Assembly: GCA_030041195.1 (NCBI GenBank)
Contig: JASHOI010000614.1
Location: 1-30,779, forward strand
From: Streptosporangiaceae bacterium
Lineage (GTDB): Bacteria; Actinomycetota; Actinomycetes; Streptosporangiales; Streptosporangiaceae
Length of the DNA stretch: 30,779 nucleotides
Reading direction: 5' to 3'
Shown here: positions 21,986-30,779 of the stretch, piece after piece
Numbering within the stretch: position 1 is the first letter of the stretch
Layout: each line of letters begins with the position of its first letter
Translations under genes and position numbers: made by a program
Notes under the pieces: model-generated
The model's input: the letters and a program-made list of their open reading frames with translations, nothing else
The model's database searches: none
What the model was told of the DNA's origin: nothing

Positions 21986-23220
21986 ACGCGCACGTCGAGG
22001 AGATGATGATGGCAGGCAGCGACGGCACGGCAACAGCGGAACGGCTGCGCGCGCAGGCCGCGGCGCACGGCGCGCACAACTATCACCCGCTGCCGGTCGT
22101 GATCGCCGAGGCGGAGGGCGCCTGGGTGACCGACGTCCGTGGCCGCCGCTACCTGGACCTGCTCGCCGCCTACTCGGCGATCAACTTCGGGCATCGCCAC
22201 CCCCGGCTGATGGCCGCCGCGCGGCGGCAGCTCGAGCGGGTCACCCTGGTCAGCAGGGCGTTCGAGCACGACCAGTTCGGCCCGTTCTGCGCCGAGCTCG
22301 CCGAGCTGGCCGGCATGCAGATGGTGCTGCCGATGAACACCGGAGCCGAGGCGGTCGAGACCGCGATCAAGACCGCGCGCAAGTGGGGCTACGAGGTCAA
22401 GGGCGTGCCCCCCGGCCAGGCGGTGATCGTGGCGTTCGGCGGGAACTTCCACGGCCGCACCACGACGATCATCAGCTTCTCGACCGACGAGGACTCCCGG
22501 GCCTCGTTCGGCCCGTACACGCCGGGATTCACGGTCGTGCCGTACGGCGACCTTGATGCGCTGGCCGCCGCGGTCGACGACCGCGTGGTCGGGGTGCTCG
22601 TCGAGCCGATCCAGGGGGAGGCCGGCGTGCTGGTGCCGCCGCCCGGATTCCTGGCGGGCGTGCGCGATATCTGCTCGGGGCGCGGCGCGCTGATGATCGC
22701 GGACGAGATCCAGTCCGGGCTTGGCCGCACCGGCACCACGTTCGCCTGCGAGCACGAGGACGTGGTCCCGGACATGTACCTGCTCGGCAAGGCCCTCGGC
22801 GGCGGGATCGTGCCGGTGTCCGCCGTGGTCTCCTCGGCCGAGATCCTCGGCGTGTTCCGGCCCGGCCAGCACGGTTCCACGTTCGGCGGCAACCCGCTGG
22901 CCTGCGCGATCGGGCGCGAGGTGATCGCGATGCTGAAGACCGGCGAGTTCCAGGAGCGCTCGGCCAAGCTGGGCGCGCACATGCACGACCGGCTGGCCGC
23001 GCTGCCCGCTGCCGCCGTGCACGAGGTGCGCGGCCGCGGCCTGTGGGCTGGCGTCGAGTTCGCCTCGCTGCCGGGGCGGGAGGCCTGCGAGCAGCTCGCC
23101 GAGCGCGGCGTCCTGGCCAAGGACACCCACGGCTCCACGATCAGGCTCGCGCCGCCGCTGATGATCGACGAGGCGGACCTGGACTGGGCCCTGGACTGCG
23201 TGGCCGACATCGCCCGCTAA
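21982..23220 (+). CDS. rocD: ornithine aminotransferase
   Basis: A 412-residue class III PLP aminotransferase. Marks include YHPLPVVIAEAEGAWVTDV, RRYLDLLAAYSAINFGHRHP, NTGAEAVETAIKTARKWGYE, VAFGGNFHGRTTTIISFS, IADEIQSGLGRTG and the PLP lysine Lys270 in LLGKALGGGIVPVSAV, followed by GSTFGGNPLACAI. These are specific to ornithine-delta-aminotransferase, which converts ornithine to glutamate semialdehyde. GTG 21982 overlaps the upstream stop and has GGAG 5 bases before it; ATG 22003 is an alternative. With the upstream hydrolase it forms a short arginine/ornithine catabolic operon. Confidence 0.92.
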   Translation: MNAHVEEMMMAGSDGTATAERLRAQAAAHGAHNYHPLPVVIAEAEGAWVTDVRGRRYLDLLAAYSAINFGHRHPRLMAAARRQLERVTLVSRAFEHDQFGPFCAELAELAGMQMVLPMNTGAEAVETAIKTARKWGYEVKGVPPGQAVIVAFGGNFHGRTTTIISFSTDEDSRASFGPYTPGFTVVPYGDLDALAAAVDDRVVGVLVEPIQGEAGVLVPPPGFLAGVRDICSGRGALMIADEIQSGLGRTGTTFACEHEDVVPDMYLLGKALGGGIVPVSAVVSSAEILGVFRPGQHGSTFGGNPLACAIGREVIAMLKTGEFQERSAKLGAHMHDRLAALPAAAVHEVRGRGLWAGVEFASLPGREACEQLAERGVLAKDTHGSTIRLAPPLMIDEADLDWALDCVADIAR

Positions 23221-23235
23221 ATCTTCATGATCGGG

Positions 23236-24231
23236 TTATTGGGGAGTCCTGTCAGTCGTATTCACTGACGCGATACCCCAATGTCTGATCGGTGTCCGCC
23301 GTCGGGCCCGAGTCAGGCGCGCGGCGAGTTCGGCGTTGCGCTTGGCGAACGGAGCCCATGCGGCTGGAGTGGCAGCCACGGGCTGGTCCGCCGCCGCCTC
23401 GGTGCACTCGCGCTGTTGCCAGCGTGCGAGCCGGCCGTTCCTGATGGCCAGGCTGACCATAATGCCGTCAGCCCAGCCGTGCACGTCGGCGTCGTCGCCG
23501 CTGGCCAGCGTCACCTTTTGCTCGCCGGTGACCCAGTCCGTCGCCCGGATCTCGGCCTGGATCCGGGCCGCGAGTTCGAAGGCGAGTTCCGCGGCCGCGT
23601 TGTCGCGCCGCCGCTCGAGTTCGGCGCGGAACCAGGTCACCGCCACGGCGTCCCGTTCCAGCACCGCGACGACGGTCTCGGTCAGCGCGGCACGGTCGCC
23701 GGGACCGATCCCGCGGGCCGCCGCCATGCCGCGGTCCGAGCCGCGCAGCCCGTCGGCGGTGTACGCCAGCGGCAGCACCCGGTGCAGCGCCGAGGCCGCG
23801 AGCCGCACCCGCAGACCGCCGAGGTAGGGCCCGAAGTAGCGGGCGTCGTGCGCCTGGCCTGCGGCGTGTACCACCTTCAGCCCGGCCGACCGCGGCCGCA
23901 GGTCAAGCCGGATGTAGACCGGCACCTCCTGGCCGCCTGCGGTGCGGTTCCACCGGGGCAGCCGACGCTCCAGGAGGTTGCGTTCCAGCCAGGCAGCCTC
24001 GTGCTCGGAGTCGCAGACCAGCGCCTGCACCCGCGCGATGCGCGCCACCATCGGGGCCAGGTGTGCGCGCGAGCCCAGGTCGCCCCGGTACGACGCGACG
24101 CGGCGGCGCAGGTTGACCGCGCGGCCGAGGTACAGGACGCCGGCGCGGGCGTCGCGGAACCGGTAGACGCCCGGCTCCGATGGCAGCGACGCGACCAGGC
24201 CCGATAGGACACGCGTGCCAGCCTGGCCCAT
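23236..24231 (-). CDS. GIY-YIG nuclease, UvrC-like
   Basis: A 331-residue protein with an N-terminal GIY-YIG domain: EPGVYRFRDARAGVLYLGRA, NLRRRVASYRGDLG, VCDSEHEAAWLERNLLERRL. A UvrC-like middle follows with YFGPYLGGLRVRLAASALHR and a UVR-like helix AAAELAFELAARIQAEIRA. The UvrC RNase-H nuclease and helix-hairpin-helix parts are absent. Related sequence in other actinobacteria can be fused to a DEDD exonuclease domain, but here nothing of that kind precedes it. It probably nicks damaged or branched DNA (inference). ATG 24231 has GGAGG 8 bases upstream. The 3' end of the coding sequence forms part of a stem-loop shared with rocD. Confidence 0.85.
   Translation of the reverse strand: MGQAGTRVLSGLVASLPSEPGVYRFRDARAGVLYLGRAVNLRRRVASYRGDLGSRAHLAPMVARIARVQALVCDSEHEAAWLERNLLERRLPRWNRTAGGQEVPVYIRLDLRPRSAGLKVVHAAGQAHDARYFGPYLGGLRVRLAASALHRVLPLAYTADGLRGSDRGMAAARGIGPGDRAALTETVVAVLERDAVAVTWFRAELERRRDNAAAELAFELAARIQAEIRATDWVTGEQKVTLASGDDADVHGWADGIMVSLAIRNGRLARWQQRECTEAAADQPVAATPAAWAPFAKRNAELAARLTRARRRTPIRHWGIASVNTTDRTPQ
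23238..23282. terminator. two-part stem-loop between rocD and the GIY-YIG gene
   Basis: ATTGGGG (23238-23244) pairs with CCCCAAT (23276-23282). Inside it GTCAGT (23251-23256) pairs with ACTGAC (23264-23269) around a 7-base loop, leaving a 6/6 internal loop. It begins 17 bases after the rocD stop and overlaps the last codons of the converging nuclease gene. Likely the rocD terminator, possibly bidirectional. Confidence 0.55.
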
Positions 24232-24306
24232 CCCGCCGACCTCCGAACGTCGACGTCAGCCTACGATCACGACGGTCCGGCCGCCTGGCCGGCATCGGCG
24301 ACCACC

Positions 24307-24666
24307 CTAGAGCGCGAGTTTCGAGTCGAAGTAATCGCGCATGAGAGTGACCTTGCCGGCGTCGTCGAGTTCGAGGATCCCCATGATCGGGATCTCATGC
24401 CACTCGCCGCCGATGCGGTGACGGTCGACGCGCTCAGCCCAGATCGTTGAGCCGTCCTGGCACAGCCGTTTGACTTCGACGTCGTTAGCCTCGGTCAGCT
24501 CCGTCATCCCGGCGAACCATTCGATGACCGCCGCCTTCCCCTCGATCCTGCGGCCGAGGGGAACGTGCTCGACGACGACGTCGCCGCCCAGCAGCCCGGC
24601 AAACGCGTCGACGTCCATCCGGTTGAGGGCGCTGACGAGGGCGCCGATGGTCTCAGACCCGGTCAT
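24307..24666 (-). CDS. SnoaL-like / limonene-epoxide-hydrolase-type protein (NTF2 fold)
   Basis: A 119-residue cone-shaped alpha+beta protein of the NTF2-like group: IGALVSALNRMDVDAFAGLL, VVVEHVPLGRRIEGKAAVIE, VDRHRIGGEWHEIPIMGILE, then DDAGKVTLMRDYFD. The W-x-x-R-x-D and the late M-R-D-Y-F-D segments match limonene-1,2-epoxide hydrolase relatives, which use Asp/Arg/Asp for epoxide hydrolysis. The substrate here is unknown. ATG 24666 overlaps the amine oxidase stop as ATGA, so the two are coupled and may act on the same small molecule. Confidence 0.78.
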   Translation of the reverse strand: MTGSETIGALVSALNRMDVDAFAGLLGGDVVVEHVPLGRRIEGKAAVIEWFAGMTELTEANDVEVKRLCQDGSTIWAERVDRHRIGGEWHEIPIMGILELDDAGKVTLMRDYFDSKLAL

Positions 24667-26033
24667 GGCGTGCTCGCGAGCGCGTCGTGCACCTCGGCCG
24701 CGGCACGCTGGCCAGAGCGCACCGCCCCTTCCATGTACTGGACCCATTTCGTGGCTGCCTCGGTCCCGGCCCAGTGCACCCGGCCGACCGGCGTGCGCAC
24801 CGCGTCACGGTAGTTCGTCCAGGTTCCCGGGGTCGGGACCCCGCAGTAGCAGCCCCGTGACCAGGGCTGCATCGCCCAGTTCGCGTAGTAGAAATGGGAC
24901 GGCTGGCGGGCCCGGTCACCGAAGTGCTCGGTGAAGGTATCCAGCATCTTGCGCCGCACGTCCGCCTCAGACCGGTCGGCCCAGCGCCGGGCCGCCTCGC
25001 CTTCGATGAAGCCGACCAGGATGCCGGGGTTCCCGCCCGGCGGGGAGTTATCGAATACGGAGTTGACGTCTTCCTCGCTGACCAGCTGGCCGTTGAGGCC
25101 CTGCTGGCGCCAGTACGCCGTCGGGTAGACGGCATGACACTTGATCACCGAGCCGAGCGGGGTCCGCTGCATGTACTGGTCGCGGCTGGCCGGCAGGCTG
25201 GGCCGGTAGTCGATCCGCGCGGCCAGCGCGGGCGAGATCGCGACGATTACTCTTCTCGCCGCACGCGAGCCCGCGTCGGTCTCGACGATCACGGTCTCGC
25301 CGGTCTGGTCGATCCCGCGGACCGCGGTATCGAGGCTGACCCTTTCACCCAGCCGCTCCGCCAGCCGGTTCGGTATCTCCTGGGCACCGCCGTCGAAACG
25401 CCACACCAGCGAGCTCTCCTCGAGGGCCTCAACCCCGCCGGCGGCGGCAACGTAGAACAGCAGGTGCAGGAACGAAAGATCACACGCCTCGACCGCGAAG
25501 TAACCCGCGACGACGCTGCGCAGCGCGAACTTCGCACCGTCGGTCGCCAGATTCTGCTCCATCCAGCTCTCTACCGTCTGATAATCGAACTCACGGGCCC
25601 GTGGCGCCTCCCAGGGTGCTTGCGGCGGAACCTCCCGGGAGAGCTTGTCAATCTCCATGACTGCGGTCATAAAGTCTCTGAGATCCGCTTCCGGGACAGG
25701 TATGCCCAGCGAATGCGGATCTTCGGCGGCGTAAACGTCGCGTTTCCCGCCGTAGACGAGAATGCTGTTTCCATCTTCGTAAGTCGGGAATGTTGCAACT
25801 CCAACCTCCCGCGCGAGTTCCAGGATCTGCGTCATTCCCGGGCCAATCCACTGGCCGCCGTTATCGACCCACCCCCCACCGGGGACATTCTCCGTCCATG
25901 CCCGTCCGCCCACCCTGTCGCGCGCTTCCAGGACAGTTACCGAGTGACCGTGGTTGCGTAACGACCACGCGGCGGCGATGCCGGAGTACCCGCCGCCGAT
26001 TACGATGACATCATCTACCTGACGTGCTCGCAC
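24663..26033 (-). CDS. flavin monoamine oxidase family protein
   Basis: A 456-residue FAD amine oxidase. The dinucleotide-binding motif is VIVIGGGYSGIAAAWSLRN, followed by VLEARDRVGGRAWTENV and GGQWIGPGMTQILELAREVG. The active-site lysine is Lys298 (GSVIKCHAVYPTAYW, as MAO Lys305). Cys395 in SRGCYCGVPTPG aligns with the cysteine that carries covalent FAD in MAO-A/B, and VHWAGTEAATKWVQYMEGAV is the C-terminal FAD motif. It should oxidise a primary or secondary amine to an imine with H2O2. GTG 26033 has only a G-rich SD. It is coupled to the SnoaL-like gene. The 233-base gap upstream is AT-richer than its surroundings and has a possible -10 CATAAT at 26096-26101 (minus). Confidence 0.9.
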   Translation of the reverse strand: MRARQVDDVIVIGGGYSGIAAAWSLRNHGHSVTVLEARDRVGGRAWTENVPGGGWVDNGGQWIGPGMTQILELAREVGVATFPTYEDGNSILVYGGKRDVYAAEDPHSLGIPVPEADLRDFMTAVMEIDKLSREVPPQAPWEAPRAREFDYQTVESWMEQNLATDGAKFALRSVVAGYFAVEACDLSFLHLLFYVAAAGGVEALEESSLVWRFDGGAQEIPNRLAERLGERVSLDTAVRGIDQTGETVIVETDAGSRAARRVIVAISPALAARIDYRPSLPASRDQYMQRTPLGSVIKCHAVYPTAYWRQQGLNGQLVSEEDVNSVFDNSPPGGNPGILVGFIEGEAARRWADRSEADVRRKMLDTFTEHFGDRARQPSHFYYANWAMQPWSRGCYCGVPTPGTWTNYRDAVRTPVGRVHWAGTEAATKWVQYMEGAVRSGQRAAAEVHDALASTP

Positions 26034-26267
26034 TCGAACCCCCCCGTTGTTGACTCCACGGAAGAATACAAGAGCGCCAGGAACGTCCCTGACAGATTAT
26101 GCCGGCGAGTATTCAATAAAAGCAGCGTGGCGCCGCCCATGACCACGTATCGCCATAACTGGCGGAAATGGTTCAGCGAGAACTCCACGCGGCCGCGCAA
26201 CCGCGCGATCCGGTGACAGGATCGGCCGGGCGCCCTGTGACCGCCGGGCCCGGCCTATGGTGGGCTG

Positions 26268-26804
26268 GTGCCGATTCAGATTGTGTACGAGACCCATTCG
26301 ATCTCCGAGGACAACGAGCGCGGCATGGCGACCGGCTGGCTGCCCGGCCGGCTGTCCGAACGCGGCCGGGGACTGGCGGCCGAACTCGGGCGGCGGCGCC
26401 GCGACGACGGTCTAGCCGCGGTGTTCAGCTCCGACCTGGCCCGGGCGGCCGAGACGGCGGCGATCGCCTTCGCCGGCTCTCCGGTGCCGGTGCTGCTCGA
26501 CTGGCGGCTGCGGGAGTGCGACTACGGCGAGTGCAACGGGATGCCGTCCGCTGACCTGCTCGCTCACCGGGCGGAGCACCTCGATGAGCCGTACCCGGGC
26601 GGCGAGAGCTGGCGGCAGGCGGTGGCAAGGGCCGGCCGGGTCCTGGGCGACCTGCCGCTGCGCTGGTCCGGCCGCCGGGTCCTGATCATCGGGCACGTGG
26701 CCACGCGCTGGGGTCTCGACCACCTGATCAACGGGATCCCGGTCGAAGACCTCGTCAGCGCCGATTTCGCCTGGCAGGAGGGCTGGGAGTACCTGCTCCC
26801 CTGA
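26268..26804 (+). CDS. histidine phosphatase family protein with variant RHG motif
   Basis: A 178-residue phosphoglycerate-mutase-like protein. The normal RHG motif is VYETHSISEDNE, so the first Arg is Thr while the nucleophile His remains. The rest is standard: TGWLPGRLSERGRGLAAELG, VFSSDLARAAETAAIAFAG (second Arg), RLRECDYGECNGMPSADL (acid Glu), YPGGESWRQAVARAG and IIGHVATRWGLDHLING (second His). An actinobacterial subgroup has this Y-E-T-H-S start, so the change looks inherited rather than decay. Substrate unknown. GTG 26268 lacks a clear SD and may be leaderless. Confidence 0.85.
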   Translation: MPIQIVYETHSISEDNERGMATGWLPGRLSERGRGLAAELGRRRRDDGLAAVFSSDLARAAETAAIAFAGSPVPVLLDWRLRECDYGECNGMPSADLLAHRAEHLDEPYPGGESWRQAVARAGRVLGDLPLRWSGRRVLIIGHVATRWGLDHLINGIPVEDLVSADFAWQEGWEYLLP

Positions 26805-26828
26805 ACCCGTTTAATCTGTCGCGAATCT

Positions 26829-26852
26829 TGCTACCGGCGGTAGCATGATTTC
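26829..26852 (+). promoter_or_regulatory. toxin-antitoxin operator and leaderless promoter
   Basis: TGCTACC-GGC-GGTAGCA (26829-26845) is a perfect 7-bp palindrome. Its right arm overlaps TAGCAT (26841-26846), a -10 box six bases before the GTG at 26853, which has no SD. The antitoxin bound here would block a leaderless promoter. Confidence 0.6.
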
Positions 26853-27263
26853 GTGAGCGCAGACCCTCATAAGGGCGACGCCGACCGCGGCGAAGGGACG
26901 GCCGAGGCGCTGAGCGCGCTTGAGGAAGCATTGCGGCGGGCGCTGGCCTCAGCACCGCGCGATCAGGTCGTGAAGTTGATCGCGACCGCGCTTCCGGCCG
27001 AGGTGCTCGTTGACCAGACCACGCGGCTGCACGGCAAGGTGAAGAAGGTGAGTGTCTCGATGCCCGAGGAACTGACCGAGGCGGTGCGAGCCCGTGCCGG
27101 CACGGGCGGATTCAGCCGGTACGTCACGGACGCGGTACAGGAGCAAATCCGGCTGGACCTGCTCGACGAGCTGGCCGTCGAGCTCGAGGCCAAATTCGGG
27201 CCGGTGGACGAGGAACTTGTCCGGCAGGCGATGAGGGAATGGCCGGACTACGAGGAAGAGTAG
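26853..27263 (+). CDS. type II antitoxin, ribbon-helix-helix type
   Basis: A 136-residue protein. The N-terminal ~65 residues are helical (SALEEALRRALASAPRDQVV). A ribbon-helix-helix-like DNA-binding segment follows (KKVSVSMPEELTEAVRARAG, then GGFSRYVTDAVQEQIRLDLL), and the tail is acidic (ELVRQAMREWPDYEEE). The acidic tail is the usual toxin-binding part. The PIN toxin gene starts inside its 3' end (25-base overlap), the normal antitoxin-first arrangement. A palindrome just upstream fits autoregulation. The long N-terminal extension is unusual for a VapB protein. Confidence 0.8.
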   Translation: MSADPHKGDADRGEGTAEALSALEEALRRALASAPRDQVVKLIATALPAEVLVDQTTRLHGKVKKVSVSMPEELTEAVRARAGTGGFSRYVTDAVQEQIRLDLLDELAVELEAKFGPVDEELVRQAMREWPDYEEE

Positions 27264-27673
27264 ACGGCACGCTGGTTCTCGATGCCGAAGGACTCGTCAA
27301 GCTGGCCAGGGGCGACGTTCGGGCGCGGAACCTGTTCGAGACGGTCCGCAGGCGCCGTGGCCGGATCGTTACCGCCGCATCGACTCTTGCCGAAGTCCTT
27401 CGCGGCAGTCCCGCAGACGCAAGCGTCCACTGCGTGCTCGGTCGGATCACGGTGGTCCCGATTGGCGAGCGGCAAGGCCGCGCGGCGGGTGAGCTGCTGG
27501 GCCGATGCGGCCTGTCGGGCCACAGTTGTGCCCTCGATGCGCTTCTGGCTGTAGTCGCGCTCGGGCAGCCGCGGCCGGTCGTGCTGCTCACCAGCGACCC
27601 AGGAGACCTGGGCCGCCTGACCGAGGAACCGGGGATTCGGAAGGAGCAGAAGGTCCGAGTCGCCCGCGTGTGA
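27239..27673 (+). CDS. PIN-domain ribonuclease toxin (VapC-like)
   Basis: A 144-residue PIN domain. The four acidic metal ligands are in place: Asp15 (TLVLDAEGLVKLARGD), Glu52 (AASTLAEVLRG), Asp100 (HSCALDALLAVVAL) and Asp120 (VLLTSDPGDLGRL). It should cleave RNA using Mg2+/Mn2+ and be held inactive by the antitoxin encoded just upstream. ATG 27239 lies within the antitoxin gene, giving coupled translation. The toxin stop shares a base with an in-frame ATG (27673) of the carboxylase gene. Confidence 0.85.
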   Translation: MAGLRGRVDGTLVLDAEGLVKLARGDVRARNLFETVRRRRGRIVTAASTLAEVLRGSPADASVHCVLGRITVVPIGERQGRAAGELLGRCGLSGHSCALDALLAVVALGQPRPVVLLTSDPGDLGRLTEEPGIRKEQKVRVARV

Positions 27674-27732
27674 TGGGCGGCTCAACGGCGGTGCCTGGTG
27701 GGCGGGGCTTCGGGGCGAATATCGTTCGGCTT

Positions 27733-29336
<1,604 letters not shown>

Positions 29337-29340
<4 letters not shown>

Positions 29341-30779
29341 CCGAGAATCCGTTGATCACCAGAGTGCTGGCCGCCAACCGGGGCGAGATCGCGCGCCGGA
29401 TCTTCCGCACCTGCCGCCGGTCGGGCATCGGCTGCGTCGCGGTGTTCTCCGACCCGGACGCCGGGGCGCCGCACGTCGCCGAGGCGGACGCCGCGGTCCG
29501 GCTGCCCGGATCCAGCCCGGCCGACACCTACCTCAACGCCCCGGCGCTGGTCGCGGCGGCGCTGGCGGCCGGGGCCGACGCGGTGCACCCCGGCTACGGC
29601 TTCCTGTCCGAGGACGCCGGCTTCGCGCGGGCCGTCCAGGCGGCCGGGCTGACCTGGGTCGGCCCGGGCGCCGACGCGATCGAGGCCATGGGCTCCAAGA
29701 TCACCTCCAAGAAACTGGCCGCCGAGGCAGGCGTCCCGGTGCTCCCCGAGCTCACGCCGGGGACGATCACCGGCTATCCGGTGCTGGTCAAGGCGTCCGC
29801 GGGCGGTGGCGGCCGGGGCATGCGCGTGGTCCGGAGCGCCGCCGAGCTGCCGGCCGCGCTGGAGTCGGCCCGCCGCGAGGCGCAGTCGGCCTTCGGCGAC
29901 GGCACCGTGTTCTGTGAGCCGCTGCTGGCCGGCGCCAGGCACGTCGAGGTGCAGGTCCTCGCCGATGCCCACGGGACCGTCTGGACGCTGGCCGAACGCG
30001 ACTGCTCGGTGCAGCGCCGGTACCAGAAGGTGATCGAGGAGACGCCGTCCCCCGCGGTCACGGAGCCGCTGCGGGCCCGGCTGCTCGCCGCGGCGGCGGC
30101 GCTGACCCGCGCGGTGGGCTACCTGGGCGCCGGAACCGCGGAGTTCCTCGTCAGCGACGGTGAGTTCTACTTCCTGGAGTTCAACACCAGGCTGCAGGTC
30201 GAGCACCCGGTCACCGAGTGCGTGCACGGGATCGACCTGGTCGCGCTGCAGCTAGGCATCGCCGGCGGGCTGGCGCTGCCGCAGGATCCGCCGCCGCGGG
30301 CCGGGCACGCGATCGAAGCCAGGCTGTACGCCGAGGACCCGGCCGACGGCTACCGCCCGTCCAGCGGCCTGCTGCTCGAGCTGGAGGTGCCGGGCTTGGA
30401 CACGCGGTTCGCCCCGCCCGCCCCCGGCGCCGAGCAGGGACTGCGGCTGGACTCCGGCGTGGAGACGGGCAGCGAGATCAGCCCGCATTACGACCCGATG
30501 CTGGCCAAGCTGATCGCGTGGGCTCCGGCCAGGGACACCGCCGCGCGCCTGCTCGCCAGCGCCCTGGACCGGTCCAGGATTCACGGGCCCGCCACGAACC
30601 GCGGCTTGCTGGCCAGCGTGTTGCGGCACCCGGCGTTCACCGGCGGCCGGGCGGACACCTCGCTGCTGGACGAATACGACCTGGCCGGGCTGATCCCCTC
30701 GGAGCAGGCATGCCTGCTGGCCGCCACCGCGGCCGCGGTTGCGGGCGCGGCGGCGAACCGGGCCGCGGCCCGGGCCGCC
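29337..30779 (+). CDS. acyl-CoA carboxylase alpha subunit (biotin carboxylase), truncated by the window end
   Basis: Open from GTG 29337 to the last base (481 codons). It begins RVLAANRGEIARRIFRTCRR and has DAVHPGYGFLSEDAGFARAV, the ATP-grasp loop KASAGGGGRGMRVV, HVEVQVLADAHGTVWTLAER, DCSVQRRYQKVIEETPSPAV and EFNTRLQVEHPVTECVHGID. These are the biotin carboxylase residues for ATP, bicarbonate and carboxylation of biotin. The biotinyl (BCCP) domain would lie beyond the window. GTGA overlap with the beta-subunit stop means coupled synthesis of the two subunits. Confidence 0.95.

Noticed and set aside
21727..23130. 467-codon minus-strand open frame opposite rocD
   Set aside because: Antisense shadow of rocD; no motif and extreme Arg/Gly content.
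24232..24306. Missing exonuclease domain upstream of the GIY-YIG gene
   Set aside because: The sequence there holds only a short gap and the converse end of the SnoaL-like gene; no remnant of a DEDD domain is visible, so this is a stand-alone nuclease and not a broken fusion.

Overview
The window is dense, very GC-rich actinomycete DNA with many GTG/TTG starts, 1-4 base gene overlaps and leaderless-looking promoters. It carries DUF397, XRE/DUF5753 and DUF574 families, typical of filamentous actinomycetes (Streptosporangiales or Streptomycetales relatives). Gene content and order partly match the Mycobacterium tuberculosis stretch Rv1177-Rv1229 (fdxC, dapC, LOG, DivIVA-like, tag, DUF3117, O-methyltransferase, sigE, rseA, htrA, tatB, mrp). 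The genus cannot be fixed from the sequence alone. I saw no rRNA, tRNA, CRISPR array, transposase or prophage.

Layout. 1-141: 3' end of a probable NUDIX hydrolase. 232-1341: a membrane-anchored Cys/Trp repeat protein. 1338-3118 (minus): a TrmH-type RNA methyltransferase coupled to a CitE-like lyase. 3234-4385: Mrp. 4532-8968 (minus): envelope-stress operon sigE-rseA-rseB-htrA followed by tatB, with a candidate SigE-type autoregulatory promoter. 9200-9835: O-methyltransferase divergent from sigE. 10012-10179: DUF3117. 10369-11175: PaaX-type regulator. 11177-14846: a WhiJ-like regulatory cluster (RsbW-type ATPase, DUF397, XRE/DUF5753 regulator, DUF397, DUF574 methyltransferase) with a shared palindromic operator at two promoters. 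15058-17034 (minus): LOG, DivIVA-like, tag. 17176-19549: lysozyme-like wall protein, 7Fe ferredoxin, DapC. 19725-21011: an unrecognised protein and a degenerate cysteinyl-tRNA-synthetase-like protein. 21152-23220: an arginine-processing amidinotransferase-fold enzyme coupled to ornithine aminotransferase. 23236-24231 (minus): GIY-YIG nuclease. 24307-26033 (minus): flavin amine oxidase coupled to a SnoaL-like protein. 26268-26804: variant histidine phosphatase. 26853-27673: a type II toxin-antitoxin pair (RHH antitoxin, PIN toxin). 27733-30779: acyl-CoA carboxylase beta subunit, then a biotin carboxylase that runs off the end.

The most interesting items are the degenerate CysRS-like protein at 20205-21011, the repeated TGTGAAWCACA operator of the WhiJ-like cluster, the inverted repeat ahead of the unknown gene at 19725, the degenerate 25-bp tandem repeat at 14868-15059 and the toxin-antitoxin palindrome at 26829-26845. 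All family calls come from reading motifs; no database search was run.
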